DNA of 64,000 nt from the NCBI RefSeq assembly GCF_032062135.1, contig NC_092868.1, positions 50,139,163 to 50,203,162 of the forward strand. Direction: 5' to 3'. Under the pieces are notes generated by a model, which was given only the letters and a program-made list of their open reading frames with translations, was not told where the DNA came from and did not search any database. This DNA is from Pyxicephalus adspersus. Its lineage: Eukaryota > Chordata > Amphibia > Anura > Pyxicephalidae. Each line of letters begins with the position of its first letter. The stretch's first letter is position 1. A program made the translations under genes and the position numbers. This document shows positions 46,380-58,319 of the stretch, piece by piece.

Positions 46380-47215
46380 AAACTTCAACAACAGCCTGCA
46401 GCTACATGTGGACAATAAAATCTTTGGCTGACTTCACATGTCAAAAGGGAATAATGACCTCTGACAGATCAATAGCTTAGATAGCTGCAGAAAAAAATCT
46501 TACAGAAATAAAATAGAAATAAATATAAGATCACAATCATTTTCCCTTGAAGTGTTAATTTTGTGCATGCAATGTTTTGTGCACAGTCTATATTAATAGG
46601 GAAGAGTGGCGGGATAAAACACGTACTTTTACGTATGAAAGTGCCAGTTGTACGTCCAACCACTCTGATTAATATTCCAATCAACAGATCAAACCAAATC
46701 TCTGAAGGTGTGCCATTTTCTGTCCTTCTGATTGTTTTACCTGGATAGAAACAATTGGAATTGCATGTGCTGGATCATTGTTATGCATTTGTCTAATCAT
46801 TTACTGTCCAATCTATGAAAAGCTGGTTGGAACCCAACAAAATGGTATCTAACAATTTGCTGCAGAATTCCCTTCAGATTCATTTCAGATCTGTTCGTTT
46901 TTAAAGATCGGAAATTGAATTGAAATTTGTAGTACTGTGTACTGATAATAAAAATTATTCTACAATATGTTGGAAATTTCTGTGCAAATATTAAATTTTT
47001 ATCAGATAAGTGTAAAAGTGCACATTGCCTGAGCTGGGCATCAATGTTTTCTCTGCATTATCTTTAAAAGTTAGCCACAGGTAGATACCTTGCTCAGAAT
47101 GATAAGCAGGGTGGTAACTGCCAATAAACCCCCTTAAGCTGAAATACCATGAAACTAACTGTAGGAATGGTGATTTTTTATTGACCTTTCTTTTAAGTCC
47201 TATAAAAGCATAGAT
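46380..47215. other. Upstream of gene D, no gene seen
   Basis: AT-rich unassigned DNA; short frames without domains. Confidence 0.5.
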
Positions 47216-47216
47216 T

Positions 47217-47489
47217 TAGGCTATGTACAAAAGCCCGAAAGATGAATGAATGAGCACTGTACAAACAGCGCCGTTCTGTTCTATGGAGAGGGGGGAGAAC
47301 AAGAGAGTGGCAGCCCTGTGCTTTCCTCCCTTCATTTCCATTGCGGTTTTCATCTCCTGATGTTCGTGGATCGCCAGGACAGATCCATGAACGACGTCAG
47401 ACGGCCGCTGTACACATGTCAGATTCTCGTCCGAGATGAGCCCTGAAGCTCATTTCAGATGAGAATCATCTGACGTGTGTACGTAGCCT
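47217..47489. mobile_element. MITE family 1, copy c
   Basis: GGCTATGTACAAAAG at left, GACGTGTGTACGTAGCC at right. It lies in inverted orientation relative to copy a, as shown by the TTCTATGGAGAGGGGGGAG box near the left end and GATGAGAATCATCTGACG near the right. Confidence 0.85.
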
Positions 47490-48171
47490 CAAGCCGCCCC
47501 ATGAATAAAAGCTAACCATAAACTTAATGTATATCTAAAGCCAAAACTTTTTATTACTTTCTATCCTGTAGACAGCTAGAAGTGAGTGGACTTCTTTTGG
47601 ACAGTAGCAGGTCCTACTGGTGGACTTCTCACCCGTTCCAGTGCCAGCTTGTTTTTTCTTATCAGTGGCATTGGTGAAATAGTGAGGGTGAATCCCTTTA
47701 GCGGGGGCACAGACATCAATACCAACCCAACAGAGCTGCTAACCCCATCATCACTCAACAGAAAAATAAAATGCGGCTTAACATACACTTTACCTTTTTA
47801 CTCCTTCTGCATGCCATGTCTCAAGGTGGTAATCCTGATGGTAACCACAGTGGACCATGCCTGATATGCTCCACATTGGAAACCTTTTTACCTTTTTAGT
47901 CACCCTATAACTGTACAAGTCTAAAGAAGGGTCTTTTTAGCAAGATTACAAGATTATATTTGAAAAAAGATGTGCAATCAATGCAGCGTTTTGTAGCATT
48001 CTCAACCCAAGTGCTCCAAATCAATTGTATGAGAGCAGTTGGGAACCATTTGTGTTTGCATGCAGTTGGGTTGCGGCACTGTTCCTGGAAATGGCTTATC
48101 ACTTCTGGCCGTGTATTTGCTTTACCTCTTCTACAGGAAGAACCGCACTTCAACCACAAATGAAGGGCAAT
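47490..48171. other. Intergenic, no gene seen
   Basis: A 92-codon plus frame (47586-47864) overlaps a 70-codon minus frame, and neither shows a known domain. No RBPJ module. Confidence 0.45.
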
Positions 48172-48325
48172 GGGCCTGATTTATGAAAGTTCTCGAAGGC
48201 TGAAGAGGATACGCTTTCATGAGTGAAACTGGTCCAGGATTTGAAAACTTTCTAGCAAATGGATCACCCAGCTTCACTAATGAAAGTTTATCCTAGCCTT
48301 GGAGAGCTTGAATAAATCAGGCCCA
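48172..48325. mobile_element. Foldback MITE family 2, copy d (shortened)
   Basis: GGGCCTGATTTATGAAAG and GCTTGAATAAATCAGGCCC ends, arms around GAAACTGG and GGATCACCCAGC; the middle is deleted compared with copy c. Confidence 0.85.
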
Positions 48326-49190
48326 TAGTATGCAGACATGTTAACCTGTGGAGTTCGCTGCTCCTGGGCACATAGTGAGTTTTGCTATGCACTTGGGTGC
48401 AGCTTAAGGCAGTTTGAAACCAAAAGCATGAAAGGTGCCTAAGGTTTATATGAGATTTTAGTGATTTGGTTACAAAGCAGCAAAGTTCTTTGTTAATATA
48501 TCCATTGACAACACTGGAAAGCTGTAGCTCCTTATGGCAGAAGCTTAGCATACAGAGAAGAATGCAGAGGGATATATTAGCCCCAGGTGCTGAGAACGTG
48601 TCATTGTCACAATTAGGTGTCACATCACCACATCAAAAGGCCAATACTGCAGACACACAGTAACAAAACAAGCTAACACAATCTCAAGTTAACACACAGC
48701 AACCTGTACTGTTGTATTCATATATCCTGCTATTCTATATCCACCCGAAAAGACATTGGAGCCCAGACAGAAACTAGACCTATGGCCTAGAACAAAAGAC
48801 TTGTTATTGGAGGGCGAGGGGGGTGAAACTTATCCCCCCATACTTTATCATTAGTGCAAAACTAACTTTTTTATTTATTTAAGAAATCCCAACTGTTAAA
48901 TCTATTGTATTCACCAGTATTCTGCACAAAGCTGATCATGCATAGGCAGATACTTTGCCAAAAAGAACTCAACAGGTACGACTAGGCAAGGCAAAACAAT
49001 GAGCAACTGTTCAGACACACTGTGCTATGTTGTGTATACAAATCATCTATAAAAGTGTATAAACATCCTAAATCATATCCTAGTTTTTAGCATGTTTGGC
49101 ATCATGTCTCAATGGATATATCTTTATTAAGCACATTGCTTCTTCCAATAAAAGCACTCACTGTTGCAGACTGACAACACTAAGCCTTAA

Positions 49191-49520
49191 GCTGCGTACA
49201 CACCTGCAATTTTTCTCGTTGGAAAGGATCTTTCACGATCCTTTCCAACGAGAAAAGACTGCACGATGCATGAACGATGCTGTACATACAGCACCGTTCA
49301 TGCTCTATGGAGAGGGGAGGGGGAGAGCGACAGAGCGGCACCCTGCTGCGCGCTCTCCCCTTCCCTTTCATTAGGATCGGTCGTCGTCCATCGTCCATGG
49401 AGCCGCCAGGACGGTCGTCGGACGATGGACGACGACCGACTGTACACACGGCAGATTTTCGCCCGATAATTGGCCGATACCGATTATCGGGCGAGAAAAA
49501 TTTGCCGTGTGTACGCAGCT
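49191..49520. mobile_element. MITE family 1, copy d (best preserved)
   Basis: GCTGCGTACACAC at left and GTGTGTACGCAGC at right. The subterminal arm TCGTTGGAAAGGATC meets GATCCTTTCCAACGA to give a perfect internal hairpin (49221-49255). Interior GACGGTCGTCGGACGATGG and GGCAGATTTTCGCCCG. About 330 bp, no frame of significance. Confidence 0.9.
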
Positions 49521-50256
49521 TTACAATTAGCAGAAGTGTTGCCAATTTGCAATGCAAGCTCAATTAGTTTGCCATTGGGCTCCCCATGGAGCACACCTGA
49601 TTAACAGCAAGTATATTCAGGTAATATATAACTTTATATATAATAATTAATTATCATAGGCAGCAAGTACACCTATTTGTTTGACAAGCAGACAATTAAG
49701 GTGGATACCCAAAATACAGGATAGCCATAGACCTACCAATGATGGGACAGTGGTACACCCATACTACACAAATGTTCAGCTTTGTATGAATATTTAAAGT
49801 TCATGTATACACACACACACCGACTTGCTGATACATTAATACCTTTATTTCCATAATAACCTAACATCTAACAACATGGATCAGAGAGTTACAGGTATAA
49901 TAATGCATAAATAATTATTCAAATGATTCCAAATTTACAATACAAAGGCACTTCCATTGTGTACAGTACACAAAATAATACCGAGCATGAATGATTTGTC
50001 ATACATTGCACTTTACAACTTTTATCCATCTAGATTATAATGACATTGTCAGATCTGATTCATGCAAGGCGGCATAGACTGGAGGACTTATTGGTCCATC
50101 TTGTGTTTGAGTTCCAATCAAAGTTTGATATCAACAGGCTTAAATCTGAAGATTTTATACCCTTTATAGCAGTTATTCCTTCACAACATGCAAGTATTGG
50201 GGGGTTCATATTGAAGTGGTAATGGATCCAAAATTTGGGTATGGTGCTCACATATA

Positions 50257-50444
50257 GGGCCTGATTTATTAAAGCTCTCCAAGGCTGGAAAGGATACACT
50301 TTCATCAGTGAAGCTGGGTGATCCAGCAAACCTGGAATGGTTCTGGTCCAGGATTCCAAACATTTGTTGCAAATAGCAAATGACTTTGAAGAAATCTTTT
50401 CAAGTGTATCGTCTCTAGCCTTGGGGAGCTTTAATAAATCACGG
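50257..50444. mobile_element. Foldback MITE family 2, copy e
   Basis: GGGCCTGATTTATTAAAGC left, GAGCTTTAATAAATCACGG right. The left arm carries GAAGCTGGGTGATCCAGC, the best preserved inner arm in the window. Confidence 0.9.
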
Positions 50445-50474
50445 TCATTTCCTCATATTCTGCCTGAGCTGGGT

Positions 50475-50985
50475 TCACCTTGTGGAGAAGAAGTTTAACT
50501 TAAGTAAAGCTTTGCCTTCCATACAAAATAACCCGCACTTATTAACCCCCCACCATTTTTGTTTATATGTGACAACAGCAATTCCTGCCTGTGCAATGTG
50601 TGTTCCACATTCACTTGTAGTCTTGTAGTCCCCCTTGGAGTGATAGGATGACAGCACAATTGGGAGGCACAGACAGAGCATTCTCACACTGGTGTGTCTA
50701 CACAAGGTACCACAGGTACAGCCACCATCACCAAATTCCAATTCCTTGCAGAACTTCTTTTCTATTTCCTCAACCTGCACCAGGATAACATGACATGCCA
50801 TGAATATTGTCCATAAAACTTGTCTTCAGTAAAATGCAAACCATGGAAAGGAGGGTGGTAGTGGGTTTGATGTCATCATTGTTTGCTGCGATCCAAAAAG
50901 TCATTTTGCATTTAAATGTTGTAGTCTGTGAAAATAAGAGAAGGACAGTGTAAAGAATAGGAAATATATCATACATAATAAACAA
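50475..50985 (-). other. Unassigned open frames downstream of the orphan promoter
   Basis: Two overlapping minus-strand frames: 50985-50770 (71 codons, hydrophobic start) and 50801-50475 (108 codons, cysteine-rich with CTCGTLCRHTS). AG acceptors precede parts of them (TTTTCACAG near 50930 and TCCTGGTGCAG near 50779). I recognise no domain and see no bHLH or WRPW. They are the only sizeable frames between the orphan promoter at 51.7 kb and a minus-strand AATAAA (plus TTTATT at 49844-49849), so they are noted, but chance frames are more likely. Confidence 0.15.
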
Positions 50986-51627
50986 CGTTTTAGCATGTAG
51001 TGATGAAAAAGCATTGCCTGGAACTGGTTAGAATGATGACCAATCTACAAACATATAAAGAGAATTGAACAACTTGCTACAATATATTTCAATCTATCCA
51101 CAAAGCAACACATTCTGGTAATGAGGACAAAATCTGCAATAGTACACAAATACAAAATATTTTAATAAATATAGCAAGGGTAGAGATGGGAGTTCTAATA
51201 CTCTCCAAATCCATCCAATAATAGGACAACATAGGGAGCTCTCTATAAAGAAGTGAATCTGACATTTATCACTTAAATCATGGCATCAATCTCTGTCATT
51301 GAAAAGCTATTACACTGGAAGATTCATCACCAGAGACGGTTGCTAATTATCAGATTCACTGCTTTATAAATGGAACCTGTGTTGTATATAATACATTATC
51401 CAAAATAGTAAATGGCAACCAAAGATCTCATAATCTAATGAAACCCTAGCTGATAACCAAAAAAAAGAATTGCACAAGTAAAATAAAAAGTTGCGTCATT
51501 TTATATTCTAACCTGCCAAAACTCTGAACATTAAATATTTTCATAGTATGAAAAAGTCATGTACCAAGCTCCTGGTCCATCCAACAAGCACAGAATCCCT
51601 TGTTCCTGGTTACTGTTGCTCCTATGC

Positions 51628-51839
51628 CATACTCAGATGACAGGCTCAGACAGGGGCCATTTGACGTATGGCCGGAGTGGTTTATATAGACTCCTCTAAT
51701 TCTGCATAATAATGTGTGGAGATTTGGCCAAGACCGAGTTCCCACACTCCCCCCCAGCCAATCAATCGCTTCTCAGGGGGCACAATACAAGTCTGCTTCA
51801 TCCTCATTAGGGCTTAGTGACAGGACAAACCAACATCTG
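51628..51839 (-). pseudogene. Orphan hes5-like promoter with dead first exon (P)
   Basis: Minus strand, in the family order: E-box CATCTG 51834-51839, CCAAT 51758-51762, RBPJ (plus TTCCCAC) 51739-51745, CTGCATAATAATGT 51702-51715, TATATAAA (plus TTTATATA 51681-51688). The distal RBPJ site is missing. About 50 bp past the TATA box, where the other genes start, ATGGCATAG gives a stop at codon 3. Another ATG at 51658-51660 stops after four codons. No bHLH or WRPW exon follows before 49.8 kb. It looks like a sixth gene that lost its coding exons while keeping a recognisable promoter. A non-coding Notch-responsive transcript is possible but unproven. Confidence 0.65.
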
Positions 51840-51899
51840 GGGGCTGATGATAATGACAGAAGAATGGACAATGTCAATCCTGGAGGATTTGTTACTTAC

Positions 51900-53740
51900 A
51901 TTTATTGCATCTTTAAGAAAAGCAATCAGAAAATTAGATGGAGCTAGAAAAAATAAACCAATAGGATTGGGCGATTTGATGCTTTATAAAATATAAAGTG
52001 GGAATAAAATACTTTATTATATAACAGGCGTAGAAAAAACAAAAACTAGGGCAAATAAAAAGTGGACGTATGCACAGCAACTACTCCAACTAGGGTTTGG
52101 ATAAAGTTAGAAAGAAAATTATATGAGCAACAGACGTGCTTTAGGTTTTTCTATTTTTCTATTTTTGAAAAAAATGCAAATTTGATAAGAAAGGTAGTAG
52201 TGATTAGGTATAAAACTCGAGGTTTGCTCCTCTCTGATTGATTCTTTACTAACTTTATGCTTCTGGGCACCAGAGACCCAGCCCCTTGTTTGCAATTTTT
52301 TATCAAGAAAAAGAATTGAGCAGACTTTGATTTTTGTCGTGGTAATGTCTTACCCACATGTTTGTTTGCCCTCAAATGTCTAAAGGCGTCTGCAGATCTT
52401 ATTATTATTAATATTATTAATAAACAGGATTTATATAGCGCCAACATATTACGCAGCGCTGTACATTAAATAGCTTAGCCCGGCCTTGGAACATTTGAAA
52501 GCTACATCAAAATATGATGATCCATCTCAATTCTCAGCCATTCTGCCATGTTTGATTTATCCTGATGGATTCATTCTAGCGTTAATCTGATATTCAGTTC
52601 TTCGGGAATGCTTGCTCATGTTGAACAGCAAATACTTAGCATATGTACATCGTGTATGTGGTCCTTGTTTCACTATGGTAGACAATACCTGCTTAGGCTT
52701 TCTCGGAAGAAGAGTTGATCAGCTGGAATGGATTGGACTCAATTTTTGCAGGAATGCTTGTATAATTTTTTTTTTATAAGAAAAAATATTCAACAGCCCA
52801 AACTTGTGGACACCTGGCTATTGCAGCTTCTATATGGCCAAACATTTGTGTGTATCCTTCCAATATACTGAGGGGAAAAGAGGATGATTTGGGAAAGATC
52901 TTTTCAGTTCCTGCATGGCTGTGATTCTGGATAGAAAACCAGCTCTATAAAGACAAATTTTTTGTTATAAAAGATCTTAAGTTTCCTGCACAAAGACCTG
53001 AACAGAACTCTCATTTGGAATTAATCGGAATGGTGACTGTGAGAAAGTTCTTATCCAACATCAGTAACTGACCTCACAAATGCTTTTTTTGGACACAAAC
53101 GCCCGCAGACACACTCTAAAGTGTGCCATGTCATCTGCAAAGGGGTGGACACTTTATTTTAGTTTCTGCTGTTTTGGAATGGGATTCCCAACCATTTGAT
53201 ATAGGTGTGATGGTCAGATGTTCACTTCTAGCCATATAGTGTAGCTTGAAGCCAGTTTATTGTAGGGTAAAGTGTGCCTGATGTTTAGCCACACAGACAT
53301 CTAGTAATGTGGGAATTGCCACTGGGGTTTCTGTGAAACTGCATTTTGTGAGACGTAATCAGAGAGGTGACAGTAGGCTGTATAACACCTGGGTGTAAAA
53401 GTGTGTTCTTATCATCCATGAAGGTCTATGTGACAAGTGTCACCTTCATATCAAAGGAGAGAGTGCTGAGATTGCTGTCCTGCATTAGACAAAAACAGAA
53501 ACTGCGCTTGTATCCACCTCCATAAGTATACTATGATCATGTAGGACTCCAGAAATGCCTACCCATGATTGCACATGTAAAAATAAAATCCTGCAGATCT
53601 TTCACCTCTTTAGCCAAGACAGTTTGGCTATAGTTACCCTTAAATAAAATAACTTCTATAACCATAGTTGTTATTAGCTCCATTTTGGTCGCTGGATGAC
53701 TTTATTACAAATTATACATTTAGCTTTTAAAATCGTTTGT
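51900..53740. other. Intergenic, no gene seen
   Basis: Contains an inverted L2/SINE-type 3' tail at 52398-52475 (TTATATAGCGCCAACATATTACGCAGCG). Otherwise unassigned sequence with no recognisable domain. Confidence 0.5.
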
Positions 53741-53745
53741 AGCTT

Positions 53746-54034
53746 AGGCTAGTTACACACGTGCAATTGTGTCTCTTATGTGTGTACAGCGCTTGTCGTC
53801 TATCATCAGTGCAACCGTCCTAGCAGATCCACAAACGATGGACAATGAGCGATCGTAATGAAAGTGAAGGCGGAAAGAGCGCAGCGGGGTGCTGCTCCGT
53901 TGTTCTCCATCTCCATGGAGCAGAATGGTGCTGTATGTACAACGCTCGTTCATGCATCGTGCAGTCATTAGTCGTTGGAAAGGATCGTGAAAGATTTTTT
54001 CCAATGACAATGTTTGCACATGTGTACCTAGCCT
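53746..54034. mobile_element. MITE family 1, copy e
   Basis: GGCTAGTTACACACGTG left and ATGTGTACCTAGCC right. Interior ATGTGTGTACAGCGCTTGTCG, AGAGCGCAGCGGGGTGCTGC and CGTTCATGCATCGTGCAGTC. Same orientation as copy a. Confidence 0.85.
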
Positions 54035-54299
54035 TACTGCCATGGGGCAAAACAATTGATCTCTTTACTGTTATCCAATATCCCAGGAAAAATAAAATCT
54101 ATAGGGGCCAAACCTACGGAGACCCTTTTATACGGCAATCCGATCCATGTTTACATTTTGTAGTGGTCGCTCTTCTCACATTTATCTTCAGTGGCAGAAG
54201 ACAAGACAGCCATGTGAATGTAGTGATGTATAAACTACAAGGATCAATACCTGTTCCTCTTTCTTCCAATTCCAGTTCCCCAGGCAGCAGTCAATAGCT

Positions 54300-54440
54300 T
54301 TCCCCTCCTCTCTTTCTGCTCCGGGGTCTTTCCCACACACAGCAGGCCACAGATTAATGACACAGACAATGGCAAGTGTGACAAGCTGGTATGGCGGGAG
54401 GGCCTGTTAACATCTGGGACTGGTAATATAATAGAGGGAT
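54300..54440. promoter_or_regulatory. Isolated RBPJ plus SOX-like motif cluster
   Basis: TCTTTCCCACAC (TTCCCAC at 54330-54336) resembles the distal promoter site of the hes5-like genes in its flank. ACAATGG follows at about 54367. No TATA box or exon is attached. Location between P and E makes a distal element conceivable; chance is also reasonable. Confidence 0.25.
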
Positions 54441-54780
54441 TCACAGGAAGATAATTGTGGGAACGAAAAAGATCTCTAGCTGGAAATGCTTGAGTTAAGT
54501 GTTTTTCTCTGACATCTGCTGCACTGACCTACACAGGTCTATGTTTAGTGTAGTACATGATGAGTAATTATTATATGGATTTCCAATAAACATCCAAAGC
54601 AATACAATATTCATTTGCTTATGATAAGTCAAGATATTAGTTGGGTGATATCAACTCAACAATGTCATCCGGTTCTCATGAGCACCAGAAATGTTCACCT
54701 TACAAAGCAAAGGATGCTTTTTCATAAATGTTATTGGCATATCTTAACAGAATCAAGTTTCAAGATATTATTGTATTCAT

Positions 54781-54979
54781 AAGTTCTGCAAGACTGGAAA
54801 GGATAGACTATCATGGGTGAGCATGGGCATTCCAGCAAACCTGGAATGGATCTGGTCCAGTATTGCAAACATTTGCCAAATATTAGAAACTGATTTTAGG
54901 AAATCCATTCCAGGTTGCTGATTCATGCACAATAGTCTATCTCCTGCAGTCTTGGGGAGCTTTAATAAATCAGGCCCAC
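54781..54979. mobile_element. Foldback MITE family 2, copy f
   Basis: Right end GAGCTTTAATAAATCAGGCCC intact; left end eroded (AAGTTCTGCAAGACTGG). Inner arms CCAGCAAACCTGGAATGG and CCATTCCAGGTTGCTG are inverted. Confidence 0.85.
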
Positions 54980-55504
54980 TGTGTACCCTTCTTTCTTGTT
55001 ATGCCAACCCCCTGGACCAAATTTGTGAAAGTGGTGAATCTGCAATGAAGATCTTTATTCAGACTTTTCCTGTTTCGGGTTGAAAATGCTCTGTACCCAT
55101 CCTCGGTTATTTCTTTTCATTATTATCTTGCCACACAGATTTTTGGAGAAGACTATAGAAGCCATGCCAACACTTGTCGAGTAGGCAAAGGCCAGCTTTG
55201 TCACCATCAGGAAACCCACCTTAAGCATTGCTGATATGCAGAATATACTGGAGTGAATGCAGGTGGAAAGGAGGAGGCTATGGGAGATCAGCAGCTCAAA
55301 TGCATGACAAAAATTTAAAAATGTGAAAATATTCTTTTCTACAAAAAAAAGATGGAAATTGTTTGTAATACACAATGCGTTGTTTAGTGGAGGTGAATGT
55401 TGTAAGATTCAATGAAATTCTAAAAGGATTGTAAGGCTAACAATAGAAATGATGCCCTTTACTTTAGTTAATTGCTGCCTCCCAAAAATAATGGCGTCGG
55501 TTAA

Positions 55505-55628
55505 TGAAATCTCAGGGACATTAGATTGTGAGACCCTTTGAGGGACAGTTATACATATGACTATGGACTTTGTAAAGTGCTGCGTAATATGTTGGCTCTA
55601 TATCAATACAAGATAATAATAATACTTG
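55505..55628 (+). mobile_element. L2/SINE-type 3' tail
   Basis: ACATTAGATTGTGAGACCC, GTGCTGCGTAATATGTTGG and an AATAATAATA tail, the common 3' end of frog SINE/L2-type elements also seen at 23480-23640. Confidence 0.7.
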
Positions 55629-56002
55629 ACTACGCTCACCATTGAAATCAACAAAATCATCAGATAAGTTATATACCTTGCTCTAAATTACCTACTTCCC
55701 AAAATAACCAGCTTTAACAGTGTCTTGGCCCCCTGCCCCTATGGTCAATGGCCGAAACATGCATAGTCTACCAAGCTGGGCTGTCATTTTTTTTATTGTA
55801 GCCCTAAACTGAGTTTTTGATCTGAAAGTATCTAGATTAGGCTTTCATGGCCATCCATGCTCTTAAATTTGCAGGCCAGTAACTCTTCCCTCCCAAATGT
55901 CCTTGATTTGGAAGAATTCTCCATTTTTGTTATTCTACTGTTCACTTTTTTTTCTAGGTTGTTCCTTTCTTAAATAAGGAAGGGACAACCTTATTTATGG
56001 TG

Positions 56003-56330
56003 AGCATGGTGGATCATAGGTTAACACACTTACCTATGCATTGCTGGGTCCCAGGTTTAAATCTTGGCCGGGACAGTATCTACATGGAGTTTGCAGGTTC
56101 TTCCAATGTGGGTTACTGTGGTTACATTCCAAGAACATGCAGTTAGGTTAATTGACTTCCCTCTAAAATTGACCTTAGACTGTGTTAAAAACATATGACT
56201 ATGGTAGGGACATTAGATTGTGAGCTCCTTTGAGCGACAGCTAGTGACAGGACTATGGACTTTAGGAAAATGTTTGCAATCCTGGATCGGAGCTATGTAA
56301 ATATTAGATAATAATAAATGTCTGTGTGTT
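56003..56330 (+). mobile_element. Near full-length tRNA-derived SINE
   Basis: Head GAGCATGGTGGATCATAGG with a CTGGGTCCCAGGTTTAAAT B-box region. Body has TGGAGTTTGCAGGTTC and CATGCAGTTAGGTTAATTG. The 3' part is ACATTAGATTGTGAGCTCC and a short AATAATAA tail. Clearly related to the copy at 38470 and the tails at 23480 and 55505. Confidence 0.8.
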
Positions 56331-56339
56331 CATGGCCAT

Positions 56340-57970
56340 TTAAAGAAGATCATTTTTCACTTAGGCTTTGATTCAGCCTTTAAATTGTTCCATTTATTTT
56401 TTTGAAATGTCAATATGATTATATGATAGTTATTGGTTTAATCAATCATTTTTGGTATATTCCTTTTTTTGGTCTGCAAACTGAGGGTGTTGCAGGGTTT
56501 TGTCTTTTTCCTACATACTTTGAGACTAAATAGTATCCCTCTTTCCTTTCTCCCAAATGTAGAAGGTGTGAATTATGCAGAAGTAATCATACTTTTTGCA
56601 GCATAAACATGAATGTATGGCTCTCTGAAAATGAGATGATTGTTGATGCAACAGACAAATAGGTTGGGAAAGAGATAAGCCAGTAGCAAACACCACCATT
56701 TCCAGGGAAATAAGAGCAACCATTCCAGCTTTTCCAGCTAGATCCATATGGCCGTTCAGCCAGGTTGGGCAGCGCTTGTCTCGTGTTGATTTGTATTGTA
56801 AGCATTTTTGTTTCCTGACAAATAAAGGAGTTAGCAAAACATAAGCAGATAATAACACCTATCTGTTTTCTCAGGCAATACTATTCCTGTTGCCAGACAT
56901 AACCACAACAATTGCCTCTGCAGTGATCTGGAAATCCTGCCAGCACAGAGGTGTGAAAGTGTGCCTGGAAACTTCAAAGCCAGGAAAGAAGGTTTATGAG
57001 GCCAGGAGCTGACAAGTGGGAGAGGTGACAAGTGACACACACTTCCCTATGTCCTCCTCCTACAACATCAAGAAGAGCAACAGAGGGAAGAGAAATTGAA
57101 CTTGCTGAAGTTGAACATTAAGATGTCTACAAATGATTGAATTACTGGATCATATATAACCAGGGCCATAGGCGATCTTGAAGAAGTATTGGATTGGCTG
57201 GCAAAATATACTACAATCTCTAATTTTAATTACTTTTCTCAAATTAGAGGAGGCTAGATCTGAGAATTACTAAGGGGACCTAATGCAACAAGGTTCCATA
57301 CACACAGGTATATACAGAAACCTTGCAGTGCCTTTTTTAGGATTATCTGGAACTGCTAATCCAGTGCTGCTGGTAATCTATATAATAATGAAGCCACTGA
57401 ATCAGAATGACTTTGGTTGGCCCAGTGCTATCACACAGGGAGAAGGAAAGGTGTCAGTAGCTATATGTAAGCTCTGATAAGTCAACATTAAGGTTTTTTT
57501 AAGAATAAGCTATGGGAACCTTTAAATATACCTTACATGCATTTTTATGGCAGCCACTCAAAAATCAGATTGTACTCATGTATTGTAGACAATCTGAAAA
57601 ATGATTATCTATAACTAGCTGATATAAGTTACTATATATCTATATCTAAAGGGAATAAAGAAAATATGGATGCTTTGCATGCAGTAGCTAGATCAGCCAT
57701 TCTCAACTAGAGTACGCCCAGAGATTGCTATGGGTTCCTCCATCGCCATTTGATGACACCTGCAAAGTTCTGGGGTCAACACCGATTAGGTATAGCCAAC
57801 AGCATGGCTCTTATGATATTTAAAGTGGGGTATAAAGTATTCTAGCCATTGCTGTAGGGGGGGCAATCTCCCCATTGACTACCAGTTTAGGAGACTTCTT
57901 TCCAATGACTTTCAATAAATTGATTTTAGCAGTATTCTTCAAAGGTAAAAAGGTTGAGAAAGGCTGATTA
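56340..57970. other. Intergenic, no gene supported
   Basis: 56540-57050 is GC-richer than its surroundings and carries a 110-codon minus frame without any domain; it could be a conserved element. 57690-57970 shows hAT-like inverted ends (CATTCTCAACTAGAG and AAGGTTGAGAAAGG). Confidence 0.4.
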
Positions 57971-57985
57971 TATGATCTAGGTAGA

Positions 57986-57986
57986 G

Positions 57987-58057
<71 letters not shown>

Positions 58058-58190
58058 CTGGATGGATGAATAAATAAATAAATGGAATGATAAATTAATG
58101 AATGGATAGATGGATAGATGTTGGATGAGTATTCAGACAAATAAATGTATCAATTGATATAGATAAATGGATAGATAAATATACAGATGG
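57986..58190. repeat. (GATA)n microsatellite and flank, second copy
   Basis: Tract at 57986-58058 followed by the same unique flank as at 34963-35150, including GACTGGATGGATGAATAAAT and TTGGATGAGTATTCAGAC. Confidence 0.9.
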
Positions 58191-58319
58191 GATGGATAAA
58201 TAGATGGATAGATAGATAGATAGATTGAACCATATAATGCGTATTGTCCCATAATTTCAAACCAATCATGAATTATATTTATATAAAAATATTTATAAAA
58301 TATTTAAAAGACAAACTAA

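Noticed and set aside
49180..49567. Frames of up to 127 codons on both strands, and similar ones at 53753-54297 and 63584-63895
   Set aside because: Lie in copies of MITE family 1; proteins only reflect the repeat.
56526..56858. 110-codon minus frame
   Set aside because: No domain; two different minus frames overlap; could be part of a non-coding conserved stretch instead.
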